A stretch of DNA of 64,000 nt, taken from contig PAZH01000004.1 in the NCBI GenBank assembly GCA_002716125.1, positions 62,001 through 126,000 on the forward strand, in the 5' to 3' direction. Below the pieces are notes generated by a model. That model saw only the letters and a list, made by a program, of their open reading frames with translations. It was not told the origin of the DNA and made no database searches. Below are positions 9,153 through 19,507 of this stretch, one piece after another. The position numbers and the translations under genes were made by a program. The DNA comes from Rhodospirillaceae bacterium (lineage in GTDB: Bacteria; Pseudomonadota; Alphaproteobacteria; UBA8366). Every line of letters begins with the position of its first letter. The first letter of the stretch is position 1.

Positions 9153-10998
9153 ACCGCAGAATAGCTACAATTGCCGCTGGGGTCACCCCAGAAATGCGCG
9201 ACGCCGCCCCTAAGGTCTCGGGCTGTATCCGTTTCAGTTTCTCGCATACTTCCGTCGACAGGCCGCCGATCGCGCCATAATTCAACGCCGCCGGCAGAGC
9301 CAGGCCCTCATCCTTTTTAAAGGCCGAAATGTCAGCGTCCTGTCGCGTGAGATACCCGGCATAAAGCGAATCGATCTCAAGCTGTTCGCGTATGGGAACC
9401 GCCAGCCCGGACAACGTCGGCCAAACGTCGACAAGTGCCGAAAAGGACACATTCGGCATGGCCATCAGATCAAGCGCGGAGCGCGCCACGCCGTTGCGGC
9501 TGACCGCGATGCCATGCTTGGCAAGTTGGTTCGGGCTTGCCCGCAATGCCGCCGCCATTTGGCGGGCGTCGGCGAGCTGCCGCTCCTTTTGCGCCCAAAA
9601 ACGCGTCCGTTCCGCACCGACACAGCCGGCATCGATCCCCATCTGCGTCAACCGCTGATCCGCATTGTCCGCCCGCAAGCGCAGCCGATACTCGGCGCGC
9701 GACGTGAACATGCGATACGGCTCCGACGTCCCTTTCGTAATGAGGTCGTCGATCAAGACACCGATATAAGCATCCGACCGATCAAAGACGATCGGCGCAC
9801 CGCCAGCACTTGCGCGCGCAGCGTTGATGCCGGCCATAAGACCCTGCGCGGCCGCCTCTTCATATCCCGTCGTGCCATTGATTTGGCCCGCAAGATAAAG
9901 GCCCGGTATCCGTTTGGTCTCCAATGACGACCGCAATTCGCGTGGATCGACGTAATCGTATTCGATCGCATAGCCTGGCCGCACCATCGTTACCCGCTCT
10001 AAGCCGGGGATCGTATCGAGCAGGGCCCGCTGCACATCTTCCGGCAACGAGGTCGAGATGCCGTTCGGATATACGGTATCGTCGTCCAAACCCTCCGGCT
10101 CCAGGAAGATCTGATGGCTTTGGCGTTCGGCAAATCGGACGACCTTGTCTTCGATCGACGGACAGTATCGGGGACCGGTCGACTCGATCTGACCGGAATA
10201 CATCGGCGAACGCTTGAGATTCTGCCGGATAATCTCATGGCCGGCAGCCGTCGTATGCGTGATATGACAGGGAATTTGCGGCGTCACAATACGATCGGAC
10301 AGATAGGAAAACGGCACCGGCGGATCGTCGCCCTCCTGCTCTTCCAACCCATCCCAATCAATGGTGCGGCAATCCAATCGCGGCGGCGTTCCCGTCTTCA
10401 AGCGGTCGAGCAAAAACCCAGCCCGCTCTAACGTCCGCGATAAGCCGTAGGCCGCCTCATCGCCGACCCGGCCCGCCGGTATCTTCTTCTCGCCGATATG
10501 GATAAGGCCGCGCAGAAACGTGCCAGTGGTCAGGATGACCCGACCCGCTTTCAGACGGACACCATCCGCAAGAACGATCCCTTCGACACGCCCTTCGCGG
10601 TCGAGGATAAGATCATCCACCTCGCCCGCCAAAAGAGACAGATTTGCCTCCGCGCGTAAGGTCGCTTGCATCGCCTGGCGATACAGTTTCCGATCCGCCT
10701 GCGCGCGCGGCCCCCGGACCGCAGGGCCTTTCGAGCGATTGAGCATCCGAAACTGGATGCCGGCGGCATCGATCACCCGTCCCATGACGCCGTCCAAGGC
10801 ATCAATCTCGCGCACCAAATGCCCCTTAGCCAAGCCGCCGATCGCAGGATTGCAGGACATTTCGCCAATGGTTTCAAGCTTGTGCGTCACCAGCAAAACC
10901 GCTGCGCCAACCCGGGCAGCCGCCGCGGCGGCCTCGGAGCCGGCATGCCCGCCCCCGATGACGATGACATCCCACGTTTTGTTACTGGCTTCGATCAT
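9118..10998 (-). CDS. mnmG: tRNA uridine-5-carboxymethylaminomethyl modification enzyme MnmG
   Basis: FAD protein of 626 aa (GidA) that works with MnmE to modify U34 in several tRNAs. The dinucleotide site [14 protein letters not shown] is at the N-terminus and the GidA signatures [13 protein letters not shown] and [16 protein letters not shown] are present. The ORF track starts at 11124, but those 42 extra residues run through a parS site and the mnmE-mnmG gap; the family start is [17 protein letters not shown] at 10998. The 3' end overlaps the rsmG start region by about 35 bp, typical of the tight mnmE-mnmG-rsmG cluster. Confidence 0.97.
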   Translation of the reverse strand: MIEASNKTWDVIVIGGGHAGSEAAAAAARVGAAVLLVTHKLETIGEMSCNPAIGGLAKGHLVREIDALDGVMGRVIDAAGIQFRMLNRSKGPAVRGPRAQADRKLYRQAMQATLRAEANLSLLAGEVDDLILDREGRVEGIVLADGVRLKAGRVILTTGTFLRGLIHIGEKKIPAGRVGDEAAYGLSRTLERAGFLLDRLKTGTPPRLDCRTIDWDGLEEQEGDDPPVPFSYLSDRIVTPQIPCHITHTTAAGHEIIRQNLKRSPMYSGQIESTGPRYCPSIEDKVVRFAERQSHQIFLEPEGLDDDTVYPNGISTSLPEDVQRALLDTIPGLERVTMVRPGYAIEYDYVDPRELRSSLETKRIPGLYLAGQINGTTGYEEAAAQGLMAGINAARASAGGAPIVFDRSDAYIGVLIDDLITKGTSEPYRMFTSRAEYRLRLRADNADQRLTQMGIDAGCVGAERTRFWAQKERQLADARQMAAALRASPNQLAKHGIAVSRNGVARSALDLMAMPNVSFSALVDVWPTLSGLAVPIREQLEIDSLYAGYLTRQDADISAFKKDEGLALPAALNYGAIGGLSTEVCEKLKRIQPETLGAASRISGVTPAAIVAILRYVKRGSAELTG

Positions 10999-11052
10999 GG
11001 CCGGAATGTAGGGACAAGGTCTCGCGCTGGCAAGCGTTCCCCGATCTGAAAT

Positions 11053-11068
11053 TGTTTCACGTGAAACA
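11053..11068. other. parS: parS partition site in the mnmE-mnmG gap
   Basis: A second exact TGTTTCACGTGAAACA palindrome sits immediately next to the mnmE stop (11069-11071) and 55 bp upstream of the mnmG start. It is 2 kb from the first site and about 9.5 kb from the putative oriC. Confidence 0.95.
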
Positions 11069-12394
11069 TTACTTTCCGATGCAGAAATCGCGAAACACGA
11101 TATCGAGCAGATCTTCGACATCAAACCGCCCGGTAATGCGCCCCAACGCCCGCATCCCGAGACGTAAATCCTCCGCCATCAATTCCGGCAGCGTCGCGTC
11201 GAGGGCCCGCCGAAGGGCGTCCCGACAATCCCCCAACGCCTCCCGATGCCGCGCGCGCGTAATGACCGGCGCATCGCCCACATCGCACAGGATCTTCGCC
11301 GACGCCGTTAAACCCTCTACAAACGCATCGACCCCATCGCCTTGTTTGACCGACAGCCGATACACACCCTGGTCGCCCGCCGGAAAAGGCGCCGACGCCG
11401 TTCCCCGATCCGACTTATTCAAAACCGTTATGGTTTGCGAGGCGGTATAGGCATCATCCGCTTCCCATAGCTCGCCGGAACCGTCAAAAACAACAATCCG
11501 CAAATCCGCTTCTAAGGCGCGCTGACGGGCGCGCCGCACGCCTTCCGCCTCGACCGCCTCATCCGCCGCCCTTATGCCCGCCGTGTCGGAAAGCGTGGCC
11601 GCAATACCCCCCAGATCCATACGAACTTCAATCACATCGCGGGTGGTGCCCGCCGTTTCCGATACAATCGCGGCATCGCGCCCGGCAAGCATATTCAGCA
11701 GGCTCGATTTTCCGGCGTTCGGCGGACCGACAATGGCAATGTCCAGTCCCGCCCTAAGCCGCTCACCATTCCGATTATCATCTATATGTTGTGATAGTTC
11801 GCGCTCGAGCGCCGATATCTCGTGGGTCATCGCGTCAAACGCATCTTCCGGCAATTCCTCATCCGGAAAGTCGATCACGGCCTCGGCATGTGCCAGCGCC
11901 CGCATGAGGCGCGTCCGCCAGGCCTCGTAAACAGCGCCCAACGCTCCGGACGCCTGGTGAAGGGCCTGGCGACGCTGCCCTTCAGTTTCTGCGTTGATCA
12001 GATCCGCCAAGCCTTCCGCGCCCGTAAGATCCATCTTGTCGTTCATAAAGCTTCGGCGCGTAAATTCACCTGGTTCCGCCATGCGGGTGCCCGGTAGCTC
12101 GCCGATCGCGCCAAGGACCGCCGTCACGACGGCCACGCCGCCATGAATATGCAATTCGACGACGTCCTCGCCGGTGAAACTCCCCGGTCCCGGAAACCAC
12201 AGCGCAAGCCCACGGTCGAGCGCGTCACCGGTGTCGGCTTTCCAAAGCGTCGTCAGATGGGCCTGCCGCGGCGGCGGTAACGCTTCGCCCGTCAACCCGC
12301 GAAGAACGGTCCCGGCGTTCGGGCCCGATATTCGAATAACCGCAATGCCGGCACGCCCAGCCGCCGTCGATAGCGCAAAAATCGTGTCGGTCAT
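11069..12394 (-). CDS. mnmE: tRNA modification GTPase MnmE
   Basis: GTPase of 441 aa that pairs with MnmG for wobble uridine modification. The N-terminal tetrahydrofolate-binding region includes [18 protein letters not shown], the G domain has the P-loop [12 protein letters not shown], the G3 motif DTAGIR and the NKSD motif, and the protein ends in the diagnostic CIGK sequence needed for catalysis. A parS site follows the stop directly. Upstream, 16 bases away, is the small DUF6489 gene on the same strand. Confidence 0.98.
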   Translation of the reverse strand: MTDTIFALSTAAGRAGIAVIRISGPNAGTVLRGLTGEALPPPRQAHLTTLWKADTGDALDRGLALWFPGPGSFTGEDVVELHIHGGVAVVTAVLGAIGELPGTRMAEPGEFTRRSFMNDKMDLTGAEGLADLINAETEGQRRQALHQASGALGAVYEAWRTRLMRALAHAEAVIDFPDEELPEDAFDAMTHEISALERELSQHIDDNRNGERLRAGLDIAIVGPPNAGKSSLLNMLAGRDAAIVSETAGTTRDVIEVRMDLGGIAATLSDTAGIRAADEAVEAEGVRRARQRALEADLRIVVFDGSGELWEADDAYTASQTITVLNKSDRGTASAPFPAGDQGVYRLSVKQGDGVDAFVEGLTASAKILCDVGDAPVITRARHREALGDCRDALRRALDATLPELMAEDLRLGMRALGRITGRFDVEDLLDIVFRDFCIGK

Positions 12395-12410
12395 AACACT
12401 GTCCGGCGGC

Positions 12411-12659
12411 CTACTCCGAATCCTTCGTGTTCTGACCCGTAAACTGCGACCAGAACTGTTTCTGCATCTCCTCGAAACCTCCGCCCATTCCGGACATCCA
12501 GGTTTTCATCAGTGCTTCCGGATCCGTCGCAGCCAGGCTCTCACGCATTTTTGCCCCGAGGCCTTCCATCATTTCTTCTTGCAAACCGGTCACATCGGGC
12601 AATCCCAGAAACCGGCGCGCTTCTTCCGGCGTACATTCAATATTCATGGTAATTTTCAT
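12411..12659 (-). CDS. DUF6489 family small protein
   Basis: The ORF track gives 105 aa from 12728, but the ATG at 12659 has a good ribosome site (GAGGA, about 8 bases upstream) and starts at MKITMNIECTPEEARRFLGLPDV, giving 82 aa. The sequence has a conserved PEEAR-FLGLPDV start and a Met-rich amphipathic C-terminal half (MKTWMSGMGGGFEEMQKQFW). I recall this as a small conserved alphaproteobacterial protein of unknown function often next to phasin-like or mnmE genes; the composition resembles small granule- or membrane-surface-associated proteins, but that is inference. Same strand as mnmE, 16 bases upstream of it. Confidence 0.8.
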   Translation of the reverse strand: MKITMNIECTPEEARRFLGLPDVTGLQEEMMEGLGAKMRESLAATDPEALMKTWMSGMGGGFEEMQKQFWSQFTGQNTKDSE

Positions 12660-12754
12660 GACCGTTTCCTCGAAATAAGGGTTGTACCCTGGGTCTAACA
12701 GGGCAAGGTATAGAAGCCCGCAATTCACCGCAACGCCGCCACAGGAGCCACTCG

Positions 12755-14773
12755 ATGCCCGAGAATGAATTACAGCACGAGACCAGCCCCTACTTGCTCC
12801 AGCATAAGGACAATCCGGTCCATTGGATGGCGTGGGGCGACGCTGCTTTTGCCCGCGCTAAGGCGGAAAATAAGCCCATTCTGCTGTCGGTTGGTTATGC
12901 CGCATGCCATTGGTGCCATGTGATGGCGCACGAGAGTTTCGAAGACGATGAAATCTCCGCCGTCATGAACGACCTGGTGATCAATATCAAGGTCGACCGG
13001 GAGGAGCGCCCGGACATCGACACGATTTACCAATCTGCGCTTGCCATGATCGGGGAACAGGGCGGCTGGCCCTTAACCATGTTTTTGACCCCGGATGGCG
13101 AGCCCTTTTGGGGCGGTACGTATTTTCCACCAACACCGCGTTACGGCCGGCCCGGATTTCCCGACGTAGTGAAAGCGGTCGCCGAAACATTCAAGGCAGA
13201 CCCCGATCGCGTTCAGAAAAATGTCGAGGCGCTGCGCGAAGGTTTGGCGCAAAATTCCACCCCGATGCCGGGCGAAGAAATATCGCCGGAGATCATCCAA
13301 CAGGTCGCCCAACGCCTTACGAACGAAATCGACATGTTTCGCGGCGGCATCAAAGGTGCGCCTAAATTTCCGCAAACCGGTATTTTTGAACAAATCTGGC
13401 GGGCCTGGCTGCGAACCGACGAGCGCCTGTACCACAACGCCGTTGTCACCAGTTTAAATAATATTTGCCAGGGCGGAATCTACGACCACCTCGGCGGCGG
13501 CTTCGCACGATATTCCGTCGACGAAATGTGGTTGGCGCCCCATTTCGAGAAAATGCTCTACGACAATGCAGAGCTGATCCATCTCCTGACACTTGTCTAT
13601 CAGGAAACAAAATCTCCCCTTTACGCGCAGCGCATCGATGAAACCGTCGCGTGGCTCGAGCGCGAGATGATCGAAGAAGGCGGTGGCTTCGCCAGCAGCC
13701 TCGATGCCGACAGCGAGGGCGAGGAAGGCAAGTTTTACGTCTGGAACGAAGCTGAAGTCGACGCGTTACTTGGTGAAAAATCATCTGATTTCAAGCGCGT
13801 ATACAATGTCGATGCGGATGGGAACTGGGAGGGTAAGACCATTCTCAACCGGTTGCACTCCATGGAGCTTCTCGACGACGCAACCGAGGCTGAAATGGCA
13901 GCCGGCCGTAAGATTTTGTTGGATGCGCGGGCACACCGTATTCGGCCCGGCAAAGACACAAAGGTCCTGGCGGATTGGAACGGCTTGATGATCGCCGCCT
14001 TAGCCTTTGCCAGCCATGTTTTCGATCGCCCGAAATGGCGTGAATTGGCCCAGCAAGCATACGATTTCGTCGGCACGGCCATGCGCCCCAACGGTCGTCT
14101 GCTGCACAGCTGGTGCGCCGGTGAAGCGCGACATCCAGCAACCTTGGACGATCACGCAAATCTCGCCCGTGCCGCCCTCGCCCTCTATGAATGTACGGGC
14201 GAAGATCGATATCGGCAGGATGCGGAATCCTTCGTAGACGAGATCGAACAACATTATAAAGACGAAAACGGCGCTTACTTCTTTGCGGCCAACGATACGC
14301 CCAACCTGATCACTCGCACCAAAACCGTCAGCGACAACGCCACGCCGTCTGGCAATGGCACCCTCGTTGGCGTCCTAGCGCGCCTCTATTATCTAACCGG
14401 GGCGGAGCGATATCGCGCGTTGGCGGACAACATCGTACGTACGTTCGCCGGCGAGCCCACACGGAATTTCTTCCCCCTCTCGACATTGATCAATTCAAGC
14501 GAATTGCTTCGACGCGGGCAGCAAATTGTCATTATCGGGGACCGCGACGATGCGGAGACCCAATCGCTGGTCGATTGTGTCCACATCCGTTCTTTGCCGG
14601 ACCGAATATTAAACATCGTCGCCACACTGGATGATCTACCCGCAGGGCATCCGGCAGAAGGTAAAGAAAAACTGGAGGCGCGCGCCACCGCCTATGTTTG
14701 CGAAGGCCCGGTCTGCAGTTTGCCGGTCAACACCGCGGCTGATTTGACTGCCCTTCTCGACGGGGCTCCCTAA
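12755..14773 (+). CDS. thioredoxin-domain protein, YyaL/SSP411 (DUF255) family
   Basis: This 672-aa protein has an N-terminal thioredoxin-like domain with the family opening [15 protein letters not shown] and a CHWC motif at about residues 51-54 ([15 protein letters not shown]). The rest is an alpha/alpha six-barrel (glycosidase-like) domain with repeated motifs such as [26 protein letters not shown] and [10 protein letters not shown]. The family is widespread from bacteria to mammals (SPATA20), yet its substrate is not established. The length is full for the family. Its stop directly abuts the ATG of the alkyltransferase gene, so the two are likely co-translated. Confidence 0.93.
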   Translation: MPENELQHETSPYLLQHKDNPVHWMAWGDAAFARAKAENKPILLSVGYAACHWCHVMAHESFEDDEISAVMNDLVINIKVDREERPDIDTIYQSALAMIGEQGGWPLTMFLTPDGEPFWGGTYFPPTPRYGRPGFPDVVKAVAETFKADPDRVQKNVEALREGLAQNSTPMPGEEISPEIIQQVAQRLTNEIDMFRGGIKGAPKFPQTGIFEQIWRAWLRTDERLYHNAVVTSLNNICQGGIYDHLGGGFARYSVDEMWLAPHFEKMLYDNAELIHLLTLVYQETKSPLYAQRIDETVAWLEREMIEEGGGFASSLDADSEGEEGKFYVWNEAEVDALLGEKSSDFKRVYNVDADGNWEGKTILNRLHSMELLDDATEAEMAAGRKILLDARAHRIRPGKDTKVLADWNGLMIAALAFASHVFDRPKWRELAQQAYDFVGTAMRPNGRLLHSWCAGEARHPATLDDHANLARAALALYECTGEDRYRQDAESFVDEIEQHYKDENGAYFFAANDTPNLITRTKTVSDNATPSGNGTLVGVLARLYYLTGAERYRALADNIVRTFAGEPTRNFFPLSTLINSSELLRRGQQIVIIGDRDDAETQSLVDCVHIRSLPDRILNIVATLDDLPAGHPAEGKEKLEARATAYVCEGPVCSLPVNTAADLTALLDGAP

Positions 14774-15232
14774 ATGACAACAAAAACGCTCGATAGCCCG
14801 TTTGGCCCGGTCTCCTTCGCCGTTGAGGACGGCTTTTTGTACCGCGTCCGGTTTCAAGCAGACACAAATTCGACCGAGAACGACGACCCCCTTGCGGAAG
14901 AGGTTGCACGCCAGCTCGACGCCTATTTCGCCGGGCGCTTGTTCAATTTCGATTTACCGCTGGTGCCGCCGCACAGCGAATTCCAAGCCGGTATTCGCCA
15001 GTCCATGATCGATATTCCTTTCGGCGAAATGCGAACCTACGGCGAATTGGCCAAAGATTTGGGCAGCGCCTCCCAAGCCGTCGGACAGGCTTGCGGCGCG
15101 AACCCCATTCCGATCATCGTCCCCTGTCACCGGGTTGTTGCCGCCGGCGGAAAGCTTGGCGGATTCTCCGGCGGCGACGGCGCGCCGACCAAGCGAAAAC
15201 TGCTGAATCACGAAGCCGTATACGCCCCGTGA
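14774..15232 (+). CDS. ogt: methylated-DNA--protein-cysteine S-methyltransferase
   Basis: Suicide DNA repair protein of 152 aa that takes the alkyl group from O6-alkylguanine to its own cysteine. The active site PCHRV is at about residues 117-121 (Cys118), with the helix-turn-helix arginine finger region RTYGELAKDLGS just before it and the GGFSGG loop after it. The short N-terminal domain marks a stand-alone Ogt type rather than an Ada fusion. The start codon follows the upstream gene stop with no spacer. Confidence 0.95.
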   Translation: MTTKTLDSPFGPVSFAVEDGFLYRVRFQADTNSTENDDPLAEEVARQLDAYFAGRLFNFDLPLVPPHSEFQAGIRQSMIDIPFGEMRTYGELAKDLGSASQAVGQACGANPIPIIVPCHRVVAAGGKLGGFSGGDGAPTKRKLLNHEAVYAP

Positions 15233-15322
15233 CAATCAAGATTCCGCTGCCATAATGCGACCGCTGAAAATCGCAGCCGTCATTGGAACCAATTCTCTTC
15301 TCAACATAACAGGGAGCGCTTA

Positions 15323-16294
15323 ATGCCCCGCGCAATTCAGATCAAAAAACAGGGCGCCGCCGGCGTCATGAAATGGGTCGAGGTCCCCGTCGGGAAACCG
15401 AAACGCGGCCAGATTCTCATCAACCAAAGCCACGTCGGGCTTAACTATATCGACGTCTATCATCGCAGCGGCTTGTATCCGCTCGAGATGCCGCACGGCA
15501 TCGGCATGGAAGCAGCTGGCACCGTCGAAGCGGTGGGTGCGGGCGTTAAGGGGATCCGGGTCGGCGATCGTGTCGCTTATGCCGCGGGCCCTCCCGGTTC
15601 CTACGCGGAGGCCCGCATCATGCCGGCCGACCGCGTCGTGAAACTGCCGGACTGGATCAGCAACGAGCAAGCCGCCGCGATGATGCTTCAGGGCATGACC
15701 ACGGAGTATCTCATCCGCCGGACCTATAAAGTTAAAAAGGGCGACACGGTGTTGTTTCATGCCGCCGCGGGTGGCGTTGGGCTGATCGCCTGCCAATGGC
15801 TGAAGCAATTGGGCGCAACCGTGATCGGAACCGTCGGCAGTCCCGCCAAAGCGAAACTCGCAAAAGCACATGGCTGCGATCACGTGATCAATTACAATAA
15901 GCAGGATTTCGTAAAACGGGTGAAAAGTATCACCAAGGGCGCCGGCGTTCCTGTGGTCTACGATTCCGTCGGCAAATCGACCTATAATGGTTCGCTGGAT
16001 TGCCTAAGCCCGCTCGGCACGTTTGTTTCGTTCGGCAATGCATCGGGACCGATTCCCCCCGTCGACGGCGCCATGCTGTCGCAAAAGGGTTCGTTGTTCT
16101 TTACACGTCCGACATTGATGACCTACACCGCGGACAGCAAGGACCTGCAAGCCTCGGCCCGCGCGCTCTTCGCCGCTGTGAAGAAAGGCGTGAAGATTGA
16201 GGTCAATCAGCGTTACGCCATGAAGAACGCCGTTCAAGCACACCGCGATCTCGAAGCGCGTAAGACCACCGGCTCAACGGTATTCGAAGTCTAG
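15323..16294 (+). CDS. NAD(P)H:quinone oxidoreductase, zinc-free MDR family
   Basis: Medium-chain dehydrogenase/reductase of 323 aa of the quinone oxidoreductase (QorA/zeta-crystallin) branch. It lacks the zinc-binding cysteines of alcohol dehydrogenases. The GroES-like part has NYIDVYHRSGLYP and PHGIGMEAAGTVEAVG; the NADPH fold has FHAAAGGVGLIACQW. It would reduce quinones using NADPH in the cytoplasm. An AGGGAG-type ribosome site precedes the ATG, and a strong intrinsic terminator follows 33 bases after the stop. Confidence 0.93.
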   Translation: MPRAIQIKKQGAAGVMKWVEVPVGKPKRGQILINQSHVGLNYIDVYHRSGLYPLEMPHGIGMEAAGTVEAVGAGVKGIRVGDRVAYAAGPPGSYAEARIMPADRVVKLPDWISNEQAAAMMLQGMTTEYLIRRTYKVKKGDTVLFHAAAGGVGLIACQWLKQLGATVIGTVGSPAKAKLAKAHGCDHVINYNKQDFVKRVKSITKGAGVPVVYDSVGKSTYNGSLDCLSPLGTFVSFGNASGPIPPVDGAMLSQKGSLFFTRPTLMTYTADSKDLQASARALFAAVKKGVKIEVNQRYAMKNAVQAHRDLEARKTTGSTVFEV

Positions 16295-16327
16295 ACGTCT
16301 GAAATTAAATAAATAAATCGAAGAATT

Positions 16328-16359
16328 GGCCCCGCCGTTTAGTGCGGGGCCATTTTTTT
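16328..16359 (+). terminator. rho-independent terminator after quinone oxidoreductase gene
   Basis: A perfect 8-bp stem GGCCCCGC / GCGGGGCC with an 8-base loop is followed by A and seven Ts. It ends the rightward transcript and guards the 3' end of the oppositely oriented rho gene. The bases on the other side are not T-rich on the minus strand, so it looks one-directional. Confidence 0.9.
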
Positions 16360-16514
16360 GCGCCGAGAATCGGGCAACCCGTTCCGCAATCGATTCAATT
16401 AGCGGTCAATTGATTCCTCTATCGAATCGATCATCACCTCAACCGCCGAATTTCGGATACAAACGCAGTTAGATCGTCTGCGCTATCTAAATTCCAACGT
16501 TCCCGATGGGACCG

Positions 16515-17795
16515 TTATTGGTTCATCGCGTCGAAGAAGTCATTGTTATTCTTGCTGTCTTTCAATTTCTCGAGCAAGAACTCCATTGCATCCGTCGTGC
16601 CCATCGGCGTCAAGATACGGCGCAGGACCCACATCTTCGACAATGTCCCGGCATCGACCAGCAGCTCTTCCTTCCGCGTTCCGGATTTCTGAATATCGAT
16701 GGCCGGGAACGTGCGCTTGTCGGAAAGTTTACGATCGAGCACGATTTCCGAATTACCCGTGCCCTTGAACTCTTCGAAGATGACTTCGTCCATCCGGCTG
16801 CCGGTATCGATCAAAGCCGTCGCGATGATCGTCATCGAACCTCCTTCCTCGATATTTCGCGCCGCACCGAAGAATCGCTTCGGGCGTTGCAGCGCATTCG
16901 CATCGACACCGCCGGTCAACACCTTGCCCGAACTCGGCACAACCGTGTTATAGGCGCGCGCCAATCGCGTGATCGAATCCAACAGAATGACGACGTCGTG
17001 CTTATGCTCGACGAGTCGCTTCGCTTTCTCAATCCCCATTTCCGCCACTTGGACGTGGCGAACAGCCGGCTCGTCGAATGTCGAACTGACGACCTCGCCA
17101 TTGACCGAACGCGCCATGTCGGTGACTTCTTCCGGACGTTCATCGATCAACAAAACGATGAGATAGACTTCCGGATGATTGGTCGTGATCGCATGCGCGA
17201 TGTTTTGCATGATCACAGTCTTACCGGTCCGCGGCTGGGCAACGATCAGTCCGCGTTGGCCTTTACCGAGCGGCGCCACCAATTCGATGACACGGCAGGT
17301 ATTGTCACGCGTCTTGCCCTTGCCGTCGTCTTCCACTTCCAGAGTGATATGCTCTTCCGGATAAAGCGGCGTCAGGTTATCAAAGTTGATTCGATGGCGG
17401 ACACTATCGGGTTCATCGAAATTGATCTTGTTCACTTTCAGAAGGGCAAAGTACCGCTCGCCTTCCCTCGGTGCGCGAATTTCGCCTTCCACAGTATCCC
17501 CTGTCCGGAACCCAAAGCGTCTTACCTGGCTTGGACTGACATAGATATCGTCCGGGCCCGGTAGGTAATTCGCTTCCGGCGATCGGAGAAATCCGAAACC
17601 GTCTTGCAAAACTTCAAGAACGCCATCGCCGACAATCGGCACCTCGTCGTCCGCGAGCTGCTTTAGGATCGAGAACATCATGTCTTGCTTGCGCAGACTG
17701 CTCGCGTTCTCGACTTCGAGCTCCTCGGCGAAAGCCAGCAGCTCTGCCGGAGATTTTTTCTTCAAGTCTTGTAGGTGAATTTCTTTTACGGTCAT
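16515..17795 (-). CDS. rho: transcription termination factor Rho
   Basis: Hexameric RNA helicase of 426 aa. The N-terminal helix domain ([34 protein letters not shown]) leads into the cold-shock RNA-binding domain ([15 protein letters not shown]), then the ATPase core with Walker A AQPRTGKT, Walker [14 protein letters not shown], and the Q/R-loop region. Length matches other alphaproteobacterial Rho. It lies in the rho-hemJ-hemH-hemE order typical of the leftward origin flank. The 210-bp leader upstream may take part in autoregulation, as is known for rho in other bacteria. Confidence 0.98.
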   Translation of the reverse strand: MTVKEIHLQDLKKKSPAELLAFAEELEVENASSLRKQDMMFSILKQLADDEVPIVGDGVLEVLQDGFGFLRSPEANYLPGPDDIYVSPSQVRRFGFRTGDTVEGEIRAPREGERYFALLKVNKINFDEPDSVRHRINFDNLTPLYPEEHITLEVEDDGKGKTRDNTCRVIELVAPLGKGQRGLIVAQPRTGKTVIMQNIAHAITTNHPEVYLIVLLIDERPEEVTDMARSVNGEVVSSTFDEPAVRHVQVAEMGIEKAKRLVEHKHDVVILLDSITRLARAYNTVVPSSGKVLTGGVDANALQRPKRFFGAARNIEEGGSMTIIATALIDTGSRMDEVIFEEFKGTGNSEIVLDRKLSDKRTFPAIDIQKSGTRKEELLVDAGTLSKMWVLRRILTPMGTTDAMEFLLEKLKDSKNNNDFFDAMNQ

Positions 17796-17959
17796 TTTGC
17801 TATCGCTTGGGAGATCGGATTTTGAGGTCGGCCTAGTGGCTGAGGTGGACCGCTAATCGGTTAAGCGGTCGATCCGAATGTGGAGAGGGATTTCGGCAGC
17901 CACGGACTATCAGGCTACCGCTGTATCTACGGCCATAAACTTCGCCAGTCGTCAAGCGA

Positions 17960-17988
17960 AATATAGTCACGGGTCGTCAAGCCGCAAG
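17960..17988 (-). promoter_or_regulatory. candidate promoter for rho
   Basis: On the minus strand a CTTGCG-like -35 (17983-17988) and a TATATT -10 (17960-17965) are separated by 17 bp. This would give a leader of about 160 bases before rho. No protein-coding or tRNA pattern is visible in the 17796-18005 gap. The -35 match is modest. Confidence 0.35.
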
Positions 17989-18005
17989 AGAATTTTCAAT
18001 GACAG

Positions 18006-18428
18006 TTAAAAGGGTTTAACGATCACGAGGATTACAATCGCGATCATCAGGAGCGTTGGTACCTCGTTGGCGATCCTATAAAACCGCGCGGACCGCGTGT
18101 TTTGATCCGATGCGAATTCCTTGCGCCACTTTGCCATCGCCATGTGGCTTGCCGACAAAAGAACGATCAAGGTCAACTTGATGTGAAACCAAATTTCCGA
18201 ATGCGCGTCCGTTAAGACGACGAGCCAAATGCCGAATACCCACGACGCGATCATTGCCGGCGTCATGATCGCACGCAGCAGACGGCGCTCCATTGTCTTG
18301 AGCGTTTCCGAGAGCTCTGAGCCCGGCGCCGCATCGACGTGATAGACAAACAACCGTGGCAAATAGAGCAACCCCGCCATCCACGAGATAATGGAAATTA
18401 TATGGAGCGCCAAAACCCAAGCATACAT
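18006..18428 (-). CDS. hemJ: protoporphyrinogen IX oxidase HemJ
   Basis: Membrane protein of 140 aa with four predicted helices. The conserved opening LHIISIISWMAGLLYLPRLFVYH contains the histidine thought to bind heme, and the K/R-rich region EMERRLLRAIMTPAM-like (TMERRLLRAIMTPAM) follows. HemJ oxidises protoporphyrinogen IX to protoporphyrin IX, the step just before HemH. It lies 19 bases downstream of hemH on the same strand, which fits a heme operon hemE-hemH-hemJ. Confidence 0.95.
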   Translation of the reverse strand: MYAWVLALHIISIISWMAGLLYLPRLFVYHVDAAPGSELSETLKTMERRLLRAIMTPAMIASWVFGIWLVVLTDAHSEIWFHIKLTLIVLLSASHMAMAKWRKEFASDQNTRSARFYRIANEVPTLLMIAIVILVIVKPF

Positions 18429-18447
18429 GTGCGGGGTTCCTATTCGA

Positions 18448-19485
18448 TTATGCCAACGGGCACTGCCCGCAAGTCTGTGGACAAAGCCGCGTGTGACCCG
18501 GTCCGTAGACTCCTGCAGAACTCTCGTTCAAACCTATGACTGTCTCTGCCAAACCAGCGATAAACGCCGCGTCGCAATCGACCGTGCCAACACGTGTGTA
18601 TTTCGGGACGCCGGCTTCCTCCGCCAATTCACGATACTCGATATCGAGTTCCACCAAGGTTTCGGAGTGCTCCGACACGAAGGCGATGGGAACGACGATC
18701 AACGACGTCCCCTCTTTTCCAGCATGCGTAATCTCATCTTCGGTGTAAGGCTTAATCCACTCTAACGGACCGACCCGGCTTTGATAGCTTACGCGCCAAT
18801 CCAGATCTGCAACGTCGAGCTTCTCGATTACCGCCGCAGCCGTCTGTTCGACCGCCCATTGATAGGGGTCTCCCTTATCGACAACTTTTTGCGGCAGCCC
18901 ATGGGCTGAAAACAAAACTCGGTATGGCGTTTCCGCGGCCATCTCAGCCATCGCGTTTTGCAATCGCGTGGCAACCGCCTCCACAAACCCCGTATCTCGC
19001 GGATAGCAGCACACCGAAACCGTTTCTTGATTCAATCCAATTTTATCTGCTGAGCGATGCCATTCTTCGAAGGAAGATCCGGTTGTCGTCGTCGAAAATT
19101 GCGGATAAAGCGGCAAGAGGACGATTTTATCGGGGCCCCATGCTTTCACTTGTTCAGCCGTTTCAAGCGACATCGGATGCCAGTATCGCATCGAAATGAA
19201 ACACTTAACCTGATGATCCGGCCATGTTTCCGCGAGATATCGCTCCAGCGCCACTGCTTGCGCTTCGGTGTTCGGCAGCAGCGGTGATCCACCGCCCAAT
19301 TCCTTGTAAATTTCCTGCGCGATCGGCGCCCGGCGACGTGAAATCAAACGCGCAATCAACCACCGAATAGGCTGTGGCGCCCCGATAATCGCTTTGTCGT
19401 TAAAGAGGTTAAACAGAAAGGGTTCAACTGATTCCGCTTTATCCGGACCCCCTAAATTAAAAAGTATAATCGCAATTTTATGCAT
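18448..19485 (-). CDS. hemH: ferrochelatase
   Basis: Inserts ferrous iron into protoporphyrin IX. The 345-aa protein has the family start ILFNLGGPDKAESV, the catalytic His in FSAHGLPQKVVDKGDPY, and the GxxPxF-type core WGPDKIVLLPLYPQFSTTT. The C-terminus carries three closely spaced cysteines, LCPQTCGQCPL; a related arrangement holds a [2Fe-2S] cluster in some bacterial ferrochelatases such as the Caulobacter enzyme, so an iron-sulfur form is plausible here. It sits 22 bases downstream of hemE and 19 upstream of hemJ. Confidence 0.97.
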   Translation of the reverse strand: MHKIAIILFNLGGPDKAESVEPFLFNLFNDKAIIGAPQPIRWLIARLISRRRAPIAQEIYKELGGGSPLLPNTEAQAVALERYLAETWPDHQVKCFISMRYWHPMSLETAEQVKAWGPDKIVLLPLYPQFSTTTTGSSFEEWHRSADKIGLNQETVSVCCYPRDTGFVEAVATRLQNAMAEMAAETPYRVLFSAHGLPQKVVDKGDPYQWAVEQTAAAVIEKLDVADLDWRVSYQSRVGPLEWIKPYTEDEITHAGKEGTSLIVVPIAFVSEHSETLVELDIEYRELAEEAGVPKYTRVGTVDCDAAFIAGLAETVIGLNESSAGVYGPGHTRLCPQTCGQCPLA

Positions 19486-19507
19486 TTACTTAGGTATTAT
19501 ATCTAAT

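Noticed and set aside
10999-11124. Extended N-terminus of MnmG as given by the ORF track
   Set aside because: The extension is read through the parS palindrome and intergenic DNA; the conserved FAD motif begins right after the ATG at 10998.
16506-17564. 352-aa plus-strand ORF over rho
   Set aside because: Shadow of rho with His/Arg/Asp-rich composition typical of an antisense frame.
17796-18005. Possible tRNA or riboswitch in the rho leader
   Set aside because: No cloverleaf or known riboswitch core can be traced; only a promoter-like pair is supportable.
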